Notes: generated by a model not told the origin, from the letters alone. Positions 43,713 to 55,296 are shown, counted from the stretch's first letter. The stretch is 64,000 nt of DNA from Torreya grandis (GCA_037957365.1 JARHVA010008416.1:208501-272500), one strand, 5' to 3'. Translations and numbers: made by a program.

Positions 43713-45000
43713 GTGTTTGAGTTGGCCCAACAGAGTAATTTTGATCTATTTCCTCCATCAGCTTCTCTTCAACGGTCTAGGAGTTTTCCTTCTAACCTTG
43801 TTAGGTCACCAACACAAGGTAGAACTCCTTTTCCCACTGTTAATCACCACCTGCCTATAAACACTCCACCAAGGTTTGTTATCCCACCATTTAATCCTCT
43901 TATTATAATGGCTAAAGGCTCGTGGGGCAATTCCTTTGGTCCTCTTAACTTGACCGCACCCTTGCATGAACTACCTCGTAGTTCTAGAAAAAAAATTCTT
44001 AAGTTTTTTAGAGATGGAAAGGTTCATCCTGATGAGCATATTGCTTATTTCTCTATAACATGTGGTGTAATCAGTGTGGAATTTAAGGATGTAGCAGTAA
44101 GACTTTTTGTGGAGACTTTGCAAGGCGTTGCCATGGATTGGTTCTACCACCTTCAAGCTCAAACTATAACTAATTGGGATACTCTAAAGTCCAAATTCGA
44201 AGCAAGGTTTAAACCTGCTGAAGATGCACATGCTTTTTTAGCTCAACTAACTCAGATGAAAAAAGAACCCTAAGAACCCATGAGGGATTTCATAGCTAAA
44301 TTCAACAAGTTAACGAACCGGATCCCAGCTGTTGCTCAGTCCACTCCAGAAAATCTTAAATGCTTTTTTATCAACTCCCAGCTTCTTGAAGTGAGTTTCT
44401 TATTGAGGTGAGCTAGCCCTATGGATCTTGCATTGGCTCAAAATTTGGCTAATGAAATTGAGGATGATCTTATCTTGGCAGGAAAGATCAAAAAAGATCC
44501 TAGTAAAATTAGAATCTCTTCATCTGCTAAAAGCTCTTCCACGGGCACTATAGACCCTATGGTGCAAAAATTGACAAATGAATTGTTAGCTTTGAAGAGA
44601 CAAATAGCCCAAGGTACGTCTGCTCCCACCTATCGAGATATACCCAAGAGAACATTCCAAAATTAGCAATATCAAGGTAATGCTACCCAGAACCAATGGC
44701 AACCCAATTGCTTGCCTCCTCCAGGGAGATTGGCCATTGAAGCAGCATCTGCCAATTCAATGGTCAGTTACCTAGAGGCTGAACATGACTATTCACTCTA
44801 ACCACAGTTGGACCAATAAGATAATGTTAATCTGTTCGATGAGCAGGAAGAAGAATTAGCTGGTGACTCCAATATTGGTTTCCTAGATTACCAAGATGAA
44901 GCCAGAAGTATAAGAGAAGGGTCGGATGGATCTTATGTTGTTTTCACCAGATCTCAAAATCAGTCAGCTTCATAGACTGATTAGGGAAAAATAGAGGAAG
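43713..45000 (+). pseudogene. gag relic of element 3
   Basis: An open stretch at 43713-44273 has a Ser/Pro-rich head and then the gag core: DEHIAYFSITCGVI, VETLQGVAMDWFYHLQ and NWDTLKSKFEARFKP. After a stop (probably CAA to TAA) come EPMRDFIAKFNKLTNRIPAV and MDLALAQNLANEIEDD. No ATG opens the frame; the first internal ATG is at 43909 and the original start is unclear. No zinc knuckle was found, a feature of some Tat elements. It stays in frame with protease. Confidence 0.88.
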
Positions 45001-45041
45001 AACTGCAGCCAGCGGTTTCTATCACTAAACGAGGGACTCCA

Positions 45042-46007
45042 TTGCCTCCACAACCAAAAGATCAGGTAACTCATAAAAAGGTAAATACTTCCAATAACCC
45101 TGTACCTTCCACTTCTATTGTTCAGACCAGTGCTACACTTACTAAACACCCAGAAGATGGGCCTTCCTCTTCCTCTGTTTTAAACTCTTTTCAATTATTT
45201 GATATAATTGATCGTGCTAGAAAGACTAAAATTCAAATGATAGAGATTGAGTACTTAAGAGCCAACCCTAAACAATTCGATAGGTTGGTAGACTACATGA
45301 AAAATAAAGTCATCCCTATAGGACAAGATTTTTTAAAGGCCACTCTCGATCTCCCTAAAAATAAATCTGCTCAAAACAATCTTGTTGTGACTCCTCTTGT
45401 CGCTCCTGGGAAAATTGAACCATTTTATGTCTCCCGGCTTATAAATGGTTATAAGCTGAGTAATTGCATCATAGACTCTGGAGCTTCAGATAACGTCATG
45501 CCCGCTAAGGTGGCATATTCCCTTGGCTTGACCTTGACCAAAACTTTTGGGAGGTGTTTCTCTATGGAAAATAAACAAGTTCCCCTCCTTGGTCAGATAA
45601 AGGATGCTCAATTTGCTTTTGTGGCTTTCCTTAAAAAAAGGATAAAAATGATGGTCCTAGTGGCTGATGTTCCAGCTTCTTATGGCATCCTGCTTGGACA
45701 GAATTTTTGTAAAGATGTTGGAGGCGAGCTAAGCATGGACCTATCAAAAGCAAGAATCCCAATTCAAGGCATCATGAAGAAGTTGCTTCCTAAAAAAGAG
45801 GCCAGGTATGTAGTTACCCGTTCTTCAGCACCTAAAGCTCAAATTTTATTTGAGTCTTCAAGCATGGGCAACTATTTCTTGTCTACAAATGGGATCCATG
45901 ATGCATTTGATGAAACTCCTATGGGTGATGACTTAGATTTGAGTTCAGCTAACGCAAAGGGTAAAGTGCCAAAGCAAAATGAACACATAGAAGAACCCCT
46001 TCCTTGA
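45042..46007 (+). pseudogene. Protease region of element 3 (open for 321 codons)
   Basis: The longest uninterrupted coding stretch of the interior. The retropepsin core starts at about residue 125 with GYKLSNCIIDSGASDNVMPA, keeping the DSGAS active site. GILLGQNFCKDVGGELSMDL, at about residue 215, is the usual end. The first ~120 residues are a linker with IEYLRANPKQFDRLVDY. It would cleave the polyprotein. The catalytic motif looks intact, but the upstream and downstream stops disable the polyprotein. Confidence 0.9.
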
Positions 46008-46022
46008 AACGAAAAAGCTTTT

Positions 46023-46484
46023 GTGAAAAAAACAACGTCTAATGAGGTATGGACCTTAGAGTTTGATGGCAGCTACTCCTCTACTAGTTTGAGAGCCGGG
46101 GTTGTGTTGGTGTCTCCACGAGGAGAGATTACTCCTTTGTCCTACAAATTGCAGTTCAATAATACCAATAACACAACTGAGTACGAATCCCTGTTACTTG
46201 GATTATAGGCTGCCAAAGAAAAGGGCATTAGGATACTCCATGCTAAAGGAGACACTGAGTTGGTAGTCTGCCAGGTGAGGAATCTCTATCAAACAAAAAA
46301 TGAAAAGTTGCGCCACTACCACAATCTAGTCTGGGACCAAATTGAAAATTTTGATGCTTTCAACATCTCTATTGTTCTAAGAGAATTCAACGATCGAGCG
46401 GATGCATTGGCTATCTCAGCTACCCTTTTAGTTCCTCATCCAGACTTTACAAGAGATAAGTACAATATTAAACTAGTCTTTTGA
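46023..46484 (+). pseudogene. Second (archaeal-type) RNase H of element 3, before reverse transcriptase
   Basis: Blocks in order: WTLEFDGSYSS, AGVVLVSPRGEITPLSYKL, NNTTEYESLLLGL, a stop at 46207 (probably CAG to TAG), AAKEKGIRILHAKGDTELVV and FNDRADALA. All four expected acidic catalytic positions (D, E, D, D) are present. This is the RNase H type found as an extra domain in Tat-lineage gypsy elements. In the Tat polyproteins I know, it follows reverse transcriptase and the ordinary RNase H. Here it lies between protease and reverse transcriptase, in the same frame. Its role would be removal of RNA from the DNA-RNA hybrid. Confidence 0.88.
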
Positions 46485-46550
46485 ACAAGTGTACCTGATA
46501 ACATCGATCATTGGCAAGTATTCAATAACGATGATCAAATCATCACCTTC

Positions 46551-47600
46551 TTGGAGCAAAAGGATAGTTTTGAACAACTACGTTTTGAAGGTAGTGAAGC
46601 AGCTCCTGAATCAATTACGAACGCAAGTGAGGATTTCCTACAACTAAAGGGGAATGAGATTCCCAAAGGCCTGGTTTCCCTAGAGAAGTTTGATAACCAT
46701 GACAGGTTTATTAAGCAACAACAAACAAATTCAAACTCCTCTCTGGATTTTGATCAAATTAACTTGGGAACCAAACAAGATCCTAAAATGGTAAACATTG
46801 GGAAATGTTGCACTCCCGAGGAAAGGTTTAAGCTTGTTGATTTACTTCACCAATATATGGGTGTGCTGGCCTATTCCTATGATGATCTGAAATCACTAAG
46901 GCCTAATGATGTTCGCCATGACATTCCTCTGAAGGCAAACTCTGTACCTTATAAGCAAAAATCTAGGCAGTATAATCCAAAAATCTTAGGTACTATTTTA
47001 ACTAAGATACAAAAGATGCTGGATGCCTGAATAATTTTTCCAATCCATCACTCAACATGGATTGCCAACATAGTACCCATCAAGAAGAAGAATGGCAAAA
47101 TTTGAATTTGTGTGGATTTTAGGAACTTAAATTAGTTGTCTTTAAAAGATAACTACCCCCTTCCTATCATGGATCAGGTCCTGTAGATGGTAACATGTTC
47201 AGAAATGTTATCAATGCTAGATGGTTTTTTGGGGTACAATCAAGTCAAAGTTGGGAAAGAAGATCAGCACAAGACAGCGTTCACCACACCTTGGGGCACA
47301 TTCACTTACCGAAGAATGCCTTTTGGTCTGATAAATGTAGGTGCCATGTTTCAAAGGGTGATGGATCTCGCTTTCAAAGATGAAATGGGAAAATTCATTA
47401 TAGTATACCTGGATGATCTGACAGTGTTTTCAAAGCATCGTTCTGAGCATGTTCATCATTTGCAAAGGATACTAGAATGCTATCGCCAGAACGATATTTC
47501 TTTAAACCCAAAGAAATCTATCTTTAGAGTTACTGAGGGGAAACTTCTCAGACACATCGTGTCTTGAGAAGGTATTAAAATTGATTAAGAGAGAGTCAAG
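46551..47600 (+). pseudogene. Reverse transcriptase relic of element 3
   Basis: The start region 46551-47030 includes YDDLKSLRPNDVRHDIPLK and YNPKILGTILTKIQKMLDA. After a stop come STWIANIVPIKKKNGKI and VDFRNLN, then an open stretch at 47187-47567 with GFLGYNQVKVGKEDQHKTAF, TPWGTFTYRRMPFGL and the catalytic IIVYLDDLTVFSKH. The frame is shared with gag. Stops at about 47028, 47103, 47133 and 47184 are mostly explicable as CAG, CAA or TGG changes. Confidence 0.92.
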
Positions 47601-48240
47601 TCCATCCAGAAACTTGCTCTGCCTACCAGCAAGACCGCAGTTCACTCTTTCTTTGGAAAGGTGAATTTTCTTCAAAGGTTCATTCCTGAGTTTGCTAAGA
47701 AAACTCATCACATTGTTGACATGATGAAAGGCAATGTTGTATTTAGGTGGACCGCTGAAGGCAAATCAGCGTTCAATGAAATCAAAGAGGTGATTGCTCA
47801 CGCACCAGTCTTGGTTTGTCCTGACTATACTAAAAGTTTCAAAATATATAGTTATGCTTCTGAGCATACACTATCGGCCATTTTAGTTCAACCAAATCAG
47901 GAAGGTGTAGAATCTCCTATCTCCTTCATGAGTTTCCCACTCAAGGTTCACGAGTTGAAATATTTTATCATGGAAAAAAATGCATACGCAGTGGTCAAAG
48001 CAGTCAAGCATTTCAGGTTTTATATCCTGAACTCGCACACTGAAGTTCTCGTACCTGACACAACAGTAAAATATATTTTGACTCAGAAAGAGTTTGGTAC
48101 GAAGTGAGGTAATTAGATTGCCAAGACTCAGGAGTTCAATCTGGATATCAAACCTATAAAGCTTGTACGAGGAAAGGGTCTATGCCAGTTGATCGCCAAC
48201 AACATTTCGAATAAAGTAGAAAATGAAGTAGAGACTGAGG
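47601..48240 (+). pseudogene. Ordinary gypsy RNase H relic of element 3
   Basis: KVNFLQRFIPEFAKKTHHIV is the connection block. The RNase H part reads FKIYSYASEHTLSAILVQ, where the first catalytic Asp (usually DAS) is Tyr. It continues ISFMSFPLKVHELKYFIMEK and AVKHFRFYILNSHTEVLV. Loss of the Asp may be decay of this copy, or a lineage feature made tolerable by the second RNase H. Confidence 0.85.
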
Positions 48241-49533
48241 ATGTGTCTATAGTCCTCTTTGTTGCAACCACCGATGAGTGGTATTCAGATATTGCTCACT
48301 TTTTGACATATGGTGAATTTCCCACTCATCTTTCTTATAAAGAAAAATAGAATGTTAAATTGAAAGCGGTTGGTTATGTCCTGTGGGACAATGGTCTTTA
48401 CAAGAGAAACCTGGACGGGGCATTTCTTCGTTGCGTTGATAGGGAGCAACAAGAAAGAATCTTGAAATCTTTCCATAATTTGGCCTATGGAAGGCATTTT
48501 TCTACACCAGTGATAGCTCACAAGATTTTGTGAGCAAGGTACTATTGGCCCATGCTTTTTCAGAATGCCTACAAATGGGTGCGAGGTGTGAATTGTGTCA
48601 ATAGTTTGTTGGGAAGCCTAAGCTAACTGCATTACCTCTAAAGCTAGTTATAATTGAAGAACCTTCCAACAGTGGGGTATTGATTTCATTGGTGCGGTTA
48701 ACCCATCTTCAAGTTTCAGGCATGATTATGTCCTCACCGCAATGGATTACTTTACCAAATTGGTGGAGGCCATCCCAACCAAGCACGCTATGTCTGTAGT
48801 AGTGTGTAATTTTCTCAAAGAAAATATCATCTCTCGGTTTGGGGTTCCGCTCAAAATTATAACAGATAATGCGGCCTATTTTTCCTCATATGAAATTACT
48901 CAATTTTTCTTTGGTTATGGGATTACCTTATCTCACACTTCAGATTATATTCCTCAGGGAAATGAACAAGCAGAATCGAGTAACAAGAACCTGGTCAGCA
49001 TTATCAGGAAGTTGGTAGATGACAACCAGAGAACATGGCACAAAGCTTTGTATGATGCTTTGTTGGCCGATAGGATAACACCTAAAATGGCTATAGGTAT
49101 GTCACATTTCCAACTTCTATATAGATTAAATGCAGAAATCCCCATCACCCTTGAACTACCAGCGCTCAGGCTAACTAAAGCAATCAAAGACTCAACCTTC
49201 AAAAGTTCAGTTGACAAAAAGATTATGTGTCTGACCGAGCTGAATGAACAATGAATTATGGTAGTGGACCGAATTATAAAGCATCAGAATTAGGTGAAGG
49301 CACTTTTTGATAAGAGAGCTAGAGTGTGTGAATTCCAAGTCAAAGATCAAGTCTTGTTGTGGGACAAGAGGCGGGAACCAAAAGGGATGCATGGAAAATT
49401 TGACTCCCTGTGGAGAGGCCTATTTACCATTCGACAACTCTATGGTGAGGCTAGCTTCTTGCTGCAGTACCAAGATGGAACGCCATTTGCACTACCTCAT
49501 AGTGGGCAGCATCTGAAGCTATTCAATCCATGA
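48241..49533 (+). pseudogene. Integrase relic of element 3
   Basis: The N-terminal zinc-binding part lies at about 48430-48620 (ILKSFHNLAYGRHFSTPV, ARYYWPM, VNCVNS). At least one frame change falls between 48590 and 48740. The catalytic core at 48742-49254 has MDYFTKLVEAIPTKHAMS, RFGVPLKIITDNAAYF and NEQAESSNKNLVSIIRKL, keeping the D, D and E positions. The C-terminal module at 49294-49533 reads LWDKRREPKGMHGKFDSLW and HSGQHLKLFNP. It would integrate the DNA copy. Confidence 0.92.
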
Positions 49534-49705
49534 AGCTTAGATGAGTTCGCTTGTATATATGTATAGTTTTTATGTTTTGTCTATTTTCTTTCTTTTGTTT
49601 TTAGCTTGACTCCATAGCCCAATGGCTTGGATGAAGGCACTTAGAGACTTATTTCTGCTCCCACTAATCAATTTGATCAATAGAAGTTCCCCAACAGGAG
49701 CCAAC
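49534..49705 (+). other. Short 3' untranslated region of element 3
   Basis: Only about 170 bp separates integrase from the 3' LTR. I see no convincing polypurine tract before TGTTGTTTCC; the last bases are AACAGGAGCCAAC. Confidence 0.6.
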
Positions 49706-49959
49706 TGTTGTTTCCAAAATCAGCTTAGCTCATTTTTGGGAACAACCACCTATGAAACTTGTTTGTTTCATCTTTCATCTCTCTAAGTTTGTTTTCAAGG
49801 TGAGTTTTTCTCATTCTCGTCTTGGTCTACCTGAACCTTTTGAAATTTGTGAAACACGTCTTCCCAAAAAGTGAAGGCCATTACGGTCTCGAAATGTTTT
49901 GGGAACCAAGTCCCTTGTTCAGACTACCTCTTCCAGAGTTAGTCTTTTCTTTCCTTTCA

Positions 49960-50125
49960 TGTAAGAGCGGCAAATTTTTCCACCTCTACATTTTCTTCGT
50001 TTTTTTTCAAGGGCAGCAAAATTTGCTGCCTCTGCACTTTTTCCCTGCAAGGGTGGCAAATTTTTCTGCCCTTGCACTCTAACATGCAAGGGCGGCAAAT
50101 TTTGCTGCCCCTGCATGTCTCGGTA
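49960..50125. repeat. Hairpin palindrome cluster 1, 3' LTR
   Basis: Four units matching 38140-38345, the last (50087-50118) being GGCGGCAAATTTTGCTGCC within GCAAG...CCTGCATG. Confidence 0.85.
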
Positions 50126-50184
50126 ACCATGCACCGCATTTATTGCCATGCATGGAGGGTTGTTGGGGTGGGTTTTTCACCCCA

Positions 50185-50190
50185 TATAAA
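50185..50190 (+). promoter_or_regulatory. Upstream TATA box in 3' LTR of element 3
   Basis: CCCCATATAAACC, conserved with 38406-38411. Confidence 0.5.
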
Positions 50191-50544
50191 CCAATTTGAG
50201 CCTATTTCTTCTCATTGCTTCCTCCTCTCCTCCTGCCTCTTGCGTTTGAGCAACCCAGCTGACGAGTCGAAGTGCATTTTGGTGGATTCAACCTCGTGGC
50301 ATACATGGTTTCTCAGGTAGGTCTCATTTTTAGCATTTGTTTTATTTTCTTTTCTTGTTCTTACTTAGTGTTATTTGTTTTTGTTATTGTTTTTATTTTA
50401 TTTTTTTTAATCTTTCTCTCCTCTTGCCCGCGTGCTTCCTCTCCACCTTACCGCGGGCATTGTTTTTCCCTCACCTACGAGTTTCTCCTAGAAACTCATG
50501 CGAGCGACGTTTTTAGCTACCCATGCTTCGGCCTCTAAATCCAA

Positions 50545-50800
50545 CATGCATAGGTGGTGAATTTTGCCGCCTATGCATTCTGGCCCTTTAGGCTGCATCG
50601 GCGGCAAATTTTGCCACCAATGCAACCCAAAGTGTAGGAGCGGTGAAAATCGCTGCCCCTGCACATTTTTTCTCCCCATCCGCAAGGGCGGCAATTTTCA
50701 CCGCTCATGTAGGTAATTTCTGCAAGGGTGGCAAATTTCACCGCCCTTACCTATTTTTCAACTCTTTGCAGGGGCGGCAATTTTCACTGCCTATGCATTT
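50545..50800. repeat. Hairpin palindrome cluster 2, 3' LTR
   Basis: Six units, including GGCGGCAAATTTTGCCACC near 50600, matching 38755-39015. Confidence 0.85.
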
Positions 50801-50973
50801 TTTCTTTCAGATTTTTTTAATTCTGGGAGAATTTTCTGCCTATCCCTTTTTTTCCCTTTTTTCCTCATTTTTTGCTCCTTCTTTCGACCCGGCCTATTTA
50901 AGTGACCTCTGTGGTCATGATCACCTAGAATGCATTTTCCCCATTCGCCCTCTCTACCCTAATTATTGTGATC

Positions 50974-53900
50974 ATGACTGCAGTTCAATCAGCAAACTCT
51001 TACACATTTGCTTCCATCTGATCGAGATCATTCCCAATGATGGAAGCGTCTCCCAAGAAGGCAAAAAAAATGAAATACAAGTATTAGGGCATCTTCCCCC
51101 TCACTCTATCACCTCAAATGTCGACGACATTTGAGACACTGAGATTGGCCACATGGACATGGCTGAATTCCTAACCTGCACAAAGGTGATGAACCCTAGC
51201 ACTGGGATGAAAAAGATTGTTGATAGTAACATCCAATGCACTCACTTCTATAGCAAAGAGACCAGGTTGATCTCAGATGCCAGCGACAATATGGTGATTC
51301 GGTTGGACCCCAAATTCATCGATAAAGTTTTTATGTGCCCTCCAGCCACTGAAGTAACCAAGATTGACTTCGTGGACGCACATAAGGAATATGACAAAGA
51401 CCCTGAAAGGGCAAAGAAAGTTATGAACTATAAGTGGTTGAAGCCCCCCAGGACAAGCTTATCAAGATGGCCACAAAACTTTTTGAGGACTGATTTCATC
51501 GAAGAAGTTGGTGATTTGATCACCCTTCTAAGTAGAGTACGAGGCCTCCCATCTTCTTCACATTTCCATGAATGGATGTATCCATTCATCAAGATCATCC
51601 TCCAGGGCAAACAAGCCATCTTTTAGGGAGAGCAGATCAACAATGCCCTCCATGAGCAGCTGACCAAGGTCCAGACCTCTCACAAGTTCTACATGACTTC
51701 ATACCTTGTGTATATAGCTGTCGCGATGCAAACTTTTCCAGGCTTGACCACGAAGGGGGATAGAAAGACGACCCCAGTCTACTCATACTACCCTCAGCTG
51801 ACTCTGTAAGGATCAACCCGTCACTTCAAGATGGTAAATGATGCCTTTTTTGTTACTTTTTTATGTCTCTTTAACCCACAACTTGAGCAGAAGAGAATAT
51901 CAGATGAGACCTGGACAATGGTCAATGATTACGGCTGCATGTTCCTTCAATTCCCCACATTCTGCTATATTCGGGTCAGCTTTTACCAAGGCTACCCCTA
52001 CATGCTTTCTAGGTTCACTTCAGATAAGCTAGTGCTAATGGAACTTTGCCGACAATTGATTGTCGTGCATACCAAACAAATGGAATTGAAGAGACCAGGT
52101 TTCAAGTTCTTGATCGAGATTGGTAGGTATTCTGTTGCAACATCGGCCAAAGCCAAGGTCATGGAAACTAAAATGCAGATGGTCACTCTAAGACCATTCA
52201 AGAGACGAGAAAAAATTGACTACAGGGGAGTCAAGGACAAGATCAGAAGGAAAACTCAGTTCCATGAACCAATGATTGAGGATATCTGGATAGCCTGAGG
52301 ACGGCCGAGGAGATTAGAAAAATGGACTATTGCAGGCTGACCCTAGAGCAAATTGAATACCTAAGGCTTGAAGAGATCCCCTCTAATCTGGTTGATGATG
52401 GAAACATCATTAACAATAGGTATCTGGCAGAGAAGGTTGTTGGTTCCCTTTTTTTTCCAATTTAGTGGTCTCAGAAGGAGTTGACTTCTCTGAGAAAAAG
52501 ATTCGAACCAATATTGGCTAACATCAATGATTGGTTAGCAGCCAAAGGGATCACCCTGAAGGAATTTGTTACGAGATCAGAGGCTGAATACCAGGCAGAA
52601 TTGAAGAGGAAAGTAGCAAACATAACTAAAAACAAAGGTGATGTCCCTTCTCTTTCTAGGCCTCACAAGCCTAAGATCATCTTTGTATCCAAGAAATCAA
52701 AGACTGCACAAGGGCCAGAAGAGGCAGCCAAAGAGATTGCAGAATAAAGCTCTCAAGCATAGGCTGCCCAACCCATGGAGATAGATGATCAACCATCATG
52801 GCAACCAAGCACTGGATCTTCGCTCTCATAGGAACAAGCGCAGCCACTCAAGAGTATCTCTCCTTCTCCTCCTTAGTCTCCCATGGTACCCTCTTCTGCT
52901 ATCTCTCCGATTAGTGTTGCCTCTTCTGGAGCCACCTCTCCTTCCAGAGTCATATTCAGTGATCCTCAGGGCAGTTTTGGATGTTCTCCTCACTCTTTTG
53001 GGTCCATTCCCAGTTTATCATCTCCTTCCTTCAACTTGACAGCAAGCCCTGTGTAAGAGCCTGAATCAATGTCTGGTACAATTTCACTGATTACTCCAAC
53101 TGTGACCACTAATACCACTAGCAGCATAGAAGTCACTACCATAACACCAGCTATGGGAACTATCATCACAACAGATACCTCTTCTCTCCCACCTTGGATG
53201 TCTGCTTTCACGTCAAAAAGAAATAAGATGGTCATCTCCCGAAATGAATTCGACTTTGGTAAAATAGTGCCAATGAAAGCAAAGGCTCCTAAGAGGCCAA
53301 GAATTCTCTCCAAATTGGTCAAAGAAAAAGGACAATTTTTTTTGGAAATTGCCAAGCCTCCACAGGATGCAACCCTTGAGGGTTTCGAGATGAGCATATA
53401 TTCCATCTCTCGTGTTGAACTTGGAAAAGTTACCCACGAAGGTGCGAAAAGTGATCTTCAGTCGGCTATGGACATCATGGTCCAGAAATTTGATCGAGAG
53501 AAGCAAATGAAGGATTGTTACAAGGCCAAGGTAGAGCAGCTAACGGCAGTAATAAAAAGGTTCACTCTTCCTCCTGAAGCAGAAACTCTAGAGGCCTTCT
53601 CCGTGGATGACTCAGTCATTCAAAAAATAGAAAAGATTTATTTGAAGGGAAAAGTCTTGGAGGACTATATTGAAAAGATGCATACTCAGAGAGTTTCTTT
53701 GCTTACAGAAGTTGTAGAAAGGATAGGAAAAATGAGGAAGGTAAAAGCAAAATTAGATGACTTCGTCTTCCTTATTTCTCAAGAGATCGATAGTTCAGAA
53801 AAGGATCTTAATAAATGGAAGGAGATGAAAGATCTAAAGAAAAGCACCTTAATATCTATCGGTGTCATCTCCAGCAAGGACTCCTATGTTGAAATCAAGG

Positions 53901-54334
53901 AGTCACTGGTCTTCAGGATTCAGGTACTCAAAGATCTAATTGATGATCTCAAAGCTTTCAAGGAGGCTTGTGAGAAGAGTGACCTGAGCCTAATGAATAA
54001 ACTAGAAGAGCTGCCATGCAACCTGACCTCTAAAGACAATCAGTTTCTTCTGGTAGAAGAAATGATTTAGAGCTTTAAAGAGATGATTCAAAGAGATTTT
54101 GAAGAAAAATCTTTCTCAATGTCTTCTATGGACATCATTCTAGACGCTTAGTTAACTTTGGAGAATCTAAAATCTAGGTTAACTAGCCACGCTAAAGCCA
54201 TCACAGGATTGAAAGATGCATTGATCAGAGTCACAATCATCTCCAAGAACATAGTTGCGCTAGACAGCATAAGAATTCAGGCATCCATCACTATGTTCAA
54301 TGCACATATAAAAAAATTTGGTAGCAAGAACTGA
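50974..54334 (+). pseudogene. LTR-embedded ORF, 3' copy: unrecognised ~1,100-aa protein
   Basis: Long open stretches at 51153-51626, 51831-52298, 52481-52747 and 53069-54070 (333 codons) tile the same protein as the 5' copy. A frameshift lies between 50974 and 51153, and a one-base deletion occurs near 52295 (GACCTG to GCCTG). Blocks include DFVDAHKEYDKDPERAKKVM, SSHFHEWMYPFIKIILQGK and RRKTQFHEPMIEDIWIA. The C-terminal part is coiled-coil-like (KAKVEQLTAVIKRF; AKLDDFVFLISQEIDSSEKD). The stop in PI*WSQKEL (about 52462) is shared with the 5' copy (about 40736); the others checked are not. Function unknown. Expression would most simply come from the upstream TATA, or from the 3' end of the genomic RNA. 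Confidence 0.8.
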
Positions 54335-54517
54335 ATCTCTCCCCTTCTTTCTTCTTCTCTCCTTACGCACTTCTATTTTGTGCAAAGTGCATGCAATTTT
54401 GAAATATGTAATTACATGTAAATATTGCAAAAAAATATCTCCAAGTCAAACATGAGTCATCTTTGACAAAGATATTTTGTATATTTTATTATTTTCTAGT
54501 TTTTGAGGATTTCTCCC

Positions 54518-54526
54518 TATATATAG
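54518..54526 (+). promoter_or_regulatory. Downstream TATA box, 3' LTR
   Basis: CCCTATATATAGTGGAG, identical to the 5' LTR site. Confidence 0.55.
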
Positions 54527-55296
54527 TGGAGACCTCATTTTGTAAAAATCTTGGAAAAATTAATAGCAAACACTCTATTGAAATTGAAGCAACTTTTGAG
54601 ACTTTGTGCTCAAATTTGTAAATCATATTTTGTTGAATGAATGAGAAGCAGTTTATTTTACACTTTGTGTTGAGATTGTCTGTGTTATTTAGGAAATAGT
54701 TCTTATGTCATTTTTCCTAGTAATATCTTATTTATCTAATTTAATAAGCAAAGTGGGTGTGTTAGTATTATCTGAGGACATTTCTGGAAGGTAGAAGATA
54801 GACGTTGTGCTGCTTTTATCTTTGAGATTCAGTTATCTTTTGTAGTTTTAGGTGAAGACTTTGTGCTTCACTTCACTCTACGGTTGTACTTGTTCCAAAT
54901 CGGTGAAGGAGACTATGCAAAACTTTGTGCTTACATGAGTGTTCTTGTGAACTTCGTCACTTCAGGTGATTTTCTACTCCATGTTTGATACCATTCCTGA
55001 AAGAAGAGGAAGGTTGTTAGCTACGGACTAGGATTTCCCTCTTTTGTTCTTTATACATTACTTCTGAAAAAAGAGAAGTAGATGCTGTGATACCACCCCA
55101 TGTGTTTTTTTGGCTTAATTATATACATCTAGCCTGCGTATAAATATTTAATAGGGAACCTCCCCTTGATGAGAGGAGAGCTTTACCTTGTCCAGATCTA
55201 GTAAACCCACACTTCTCGTGGTGTAAATCTCCCTATGCTATGGTTGATATACCTATTTTGTCATCAGTTAGTTGACGACAAAATATTCACCCAACA

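Larger units (their letters stand above)
37878..55296 (+). mobile_element. Element 3: Tat-like Ty3/gypsy retrotransposon with ORF-bearing 5.7-kb LTRs
   Basis: LTRs at 37878-43565 and 49706-55296 (TGTTGTTTCC...CACCCAACA) flank a 6.1-kb interior with gag, protease, an archaeal-type RNase H, reverse transcriptase, RNase H and integrase. The 5-bp flanks GATGA are identical. In the first ~118 bp the LTRs differ at 12 sites, 10 of them transitions, making this the youngest insertion here. Each LTR contains a ~1,130-codon ORF, two hairpin clusters and two TATA boxes. The gag-to-RNase H region stays in one frame broken only by stops. The second RNase H and the integrase end place it near the Tat lineage. 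I do not recognise the family name. Confidence 0.95.
49706..55296 (+). repeat. 3' LTR of element 3 (5.6 kb)
   Basis: It aligns with 37878-43565 throughout. It ends CACCCAACA, followed by GATGA. It carries the same hairpin clusters, TATA boxes and ORF. Confidence 0.95.
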
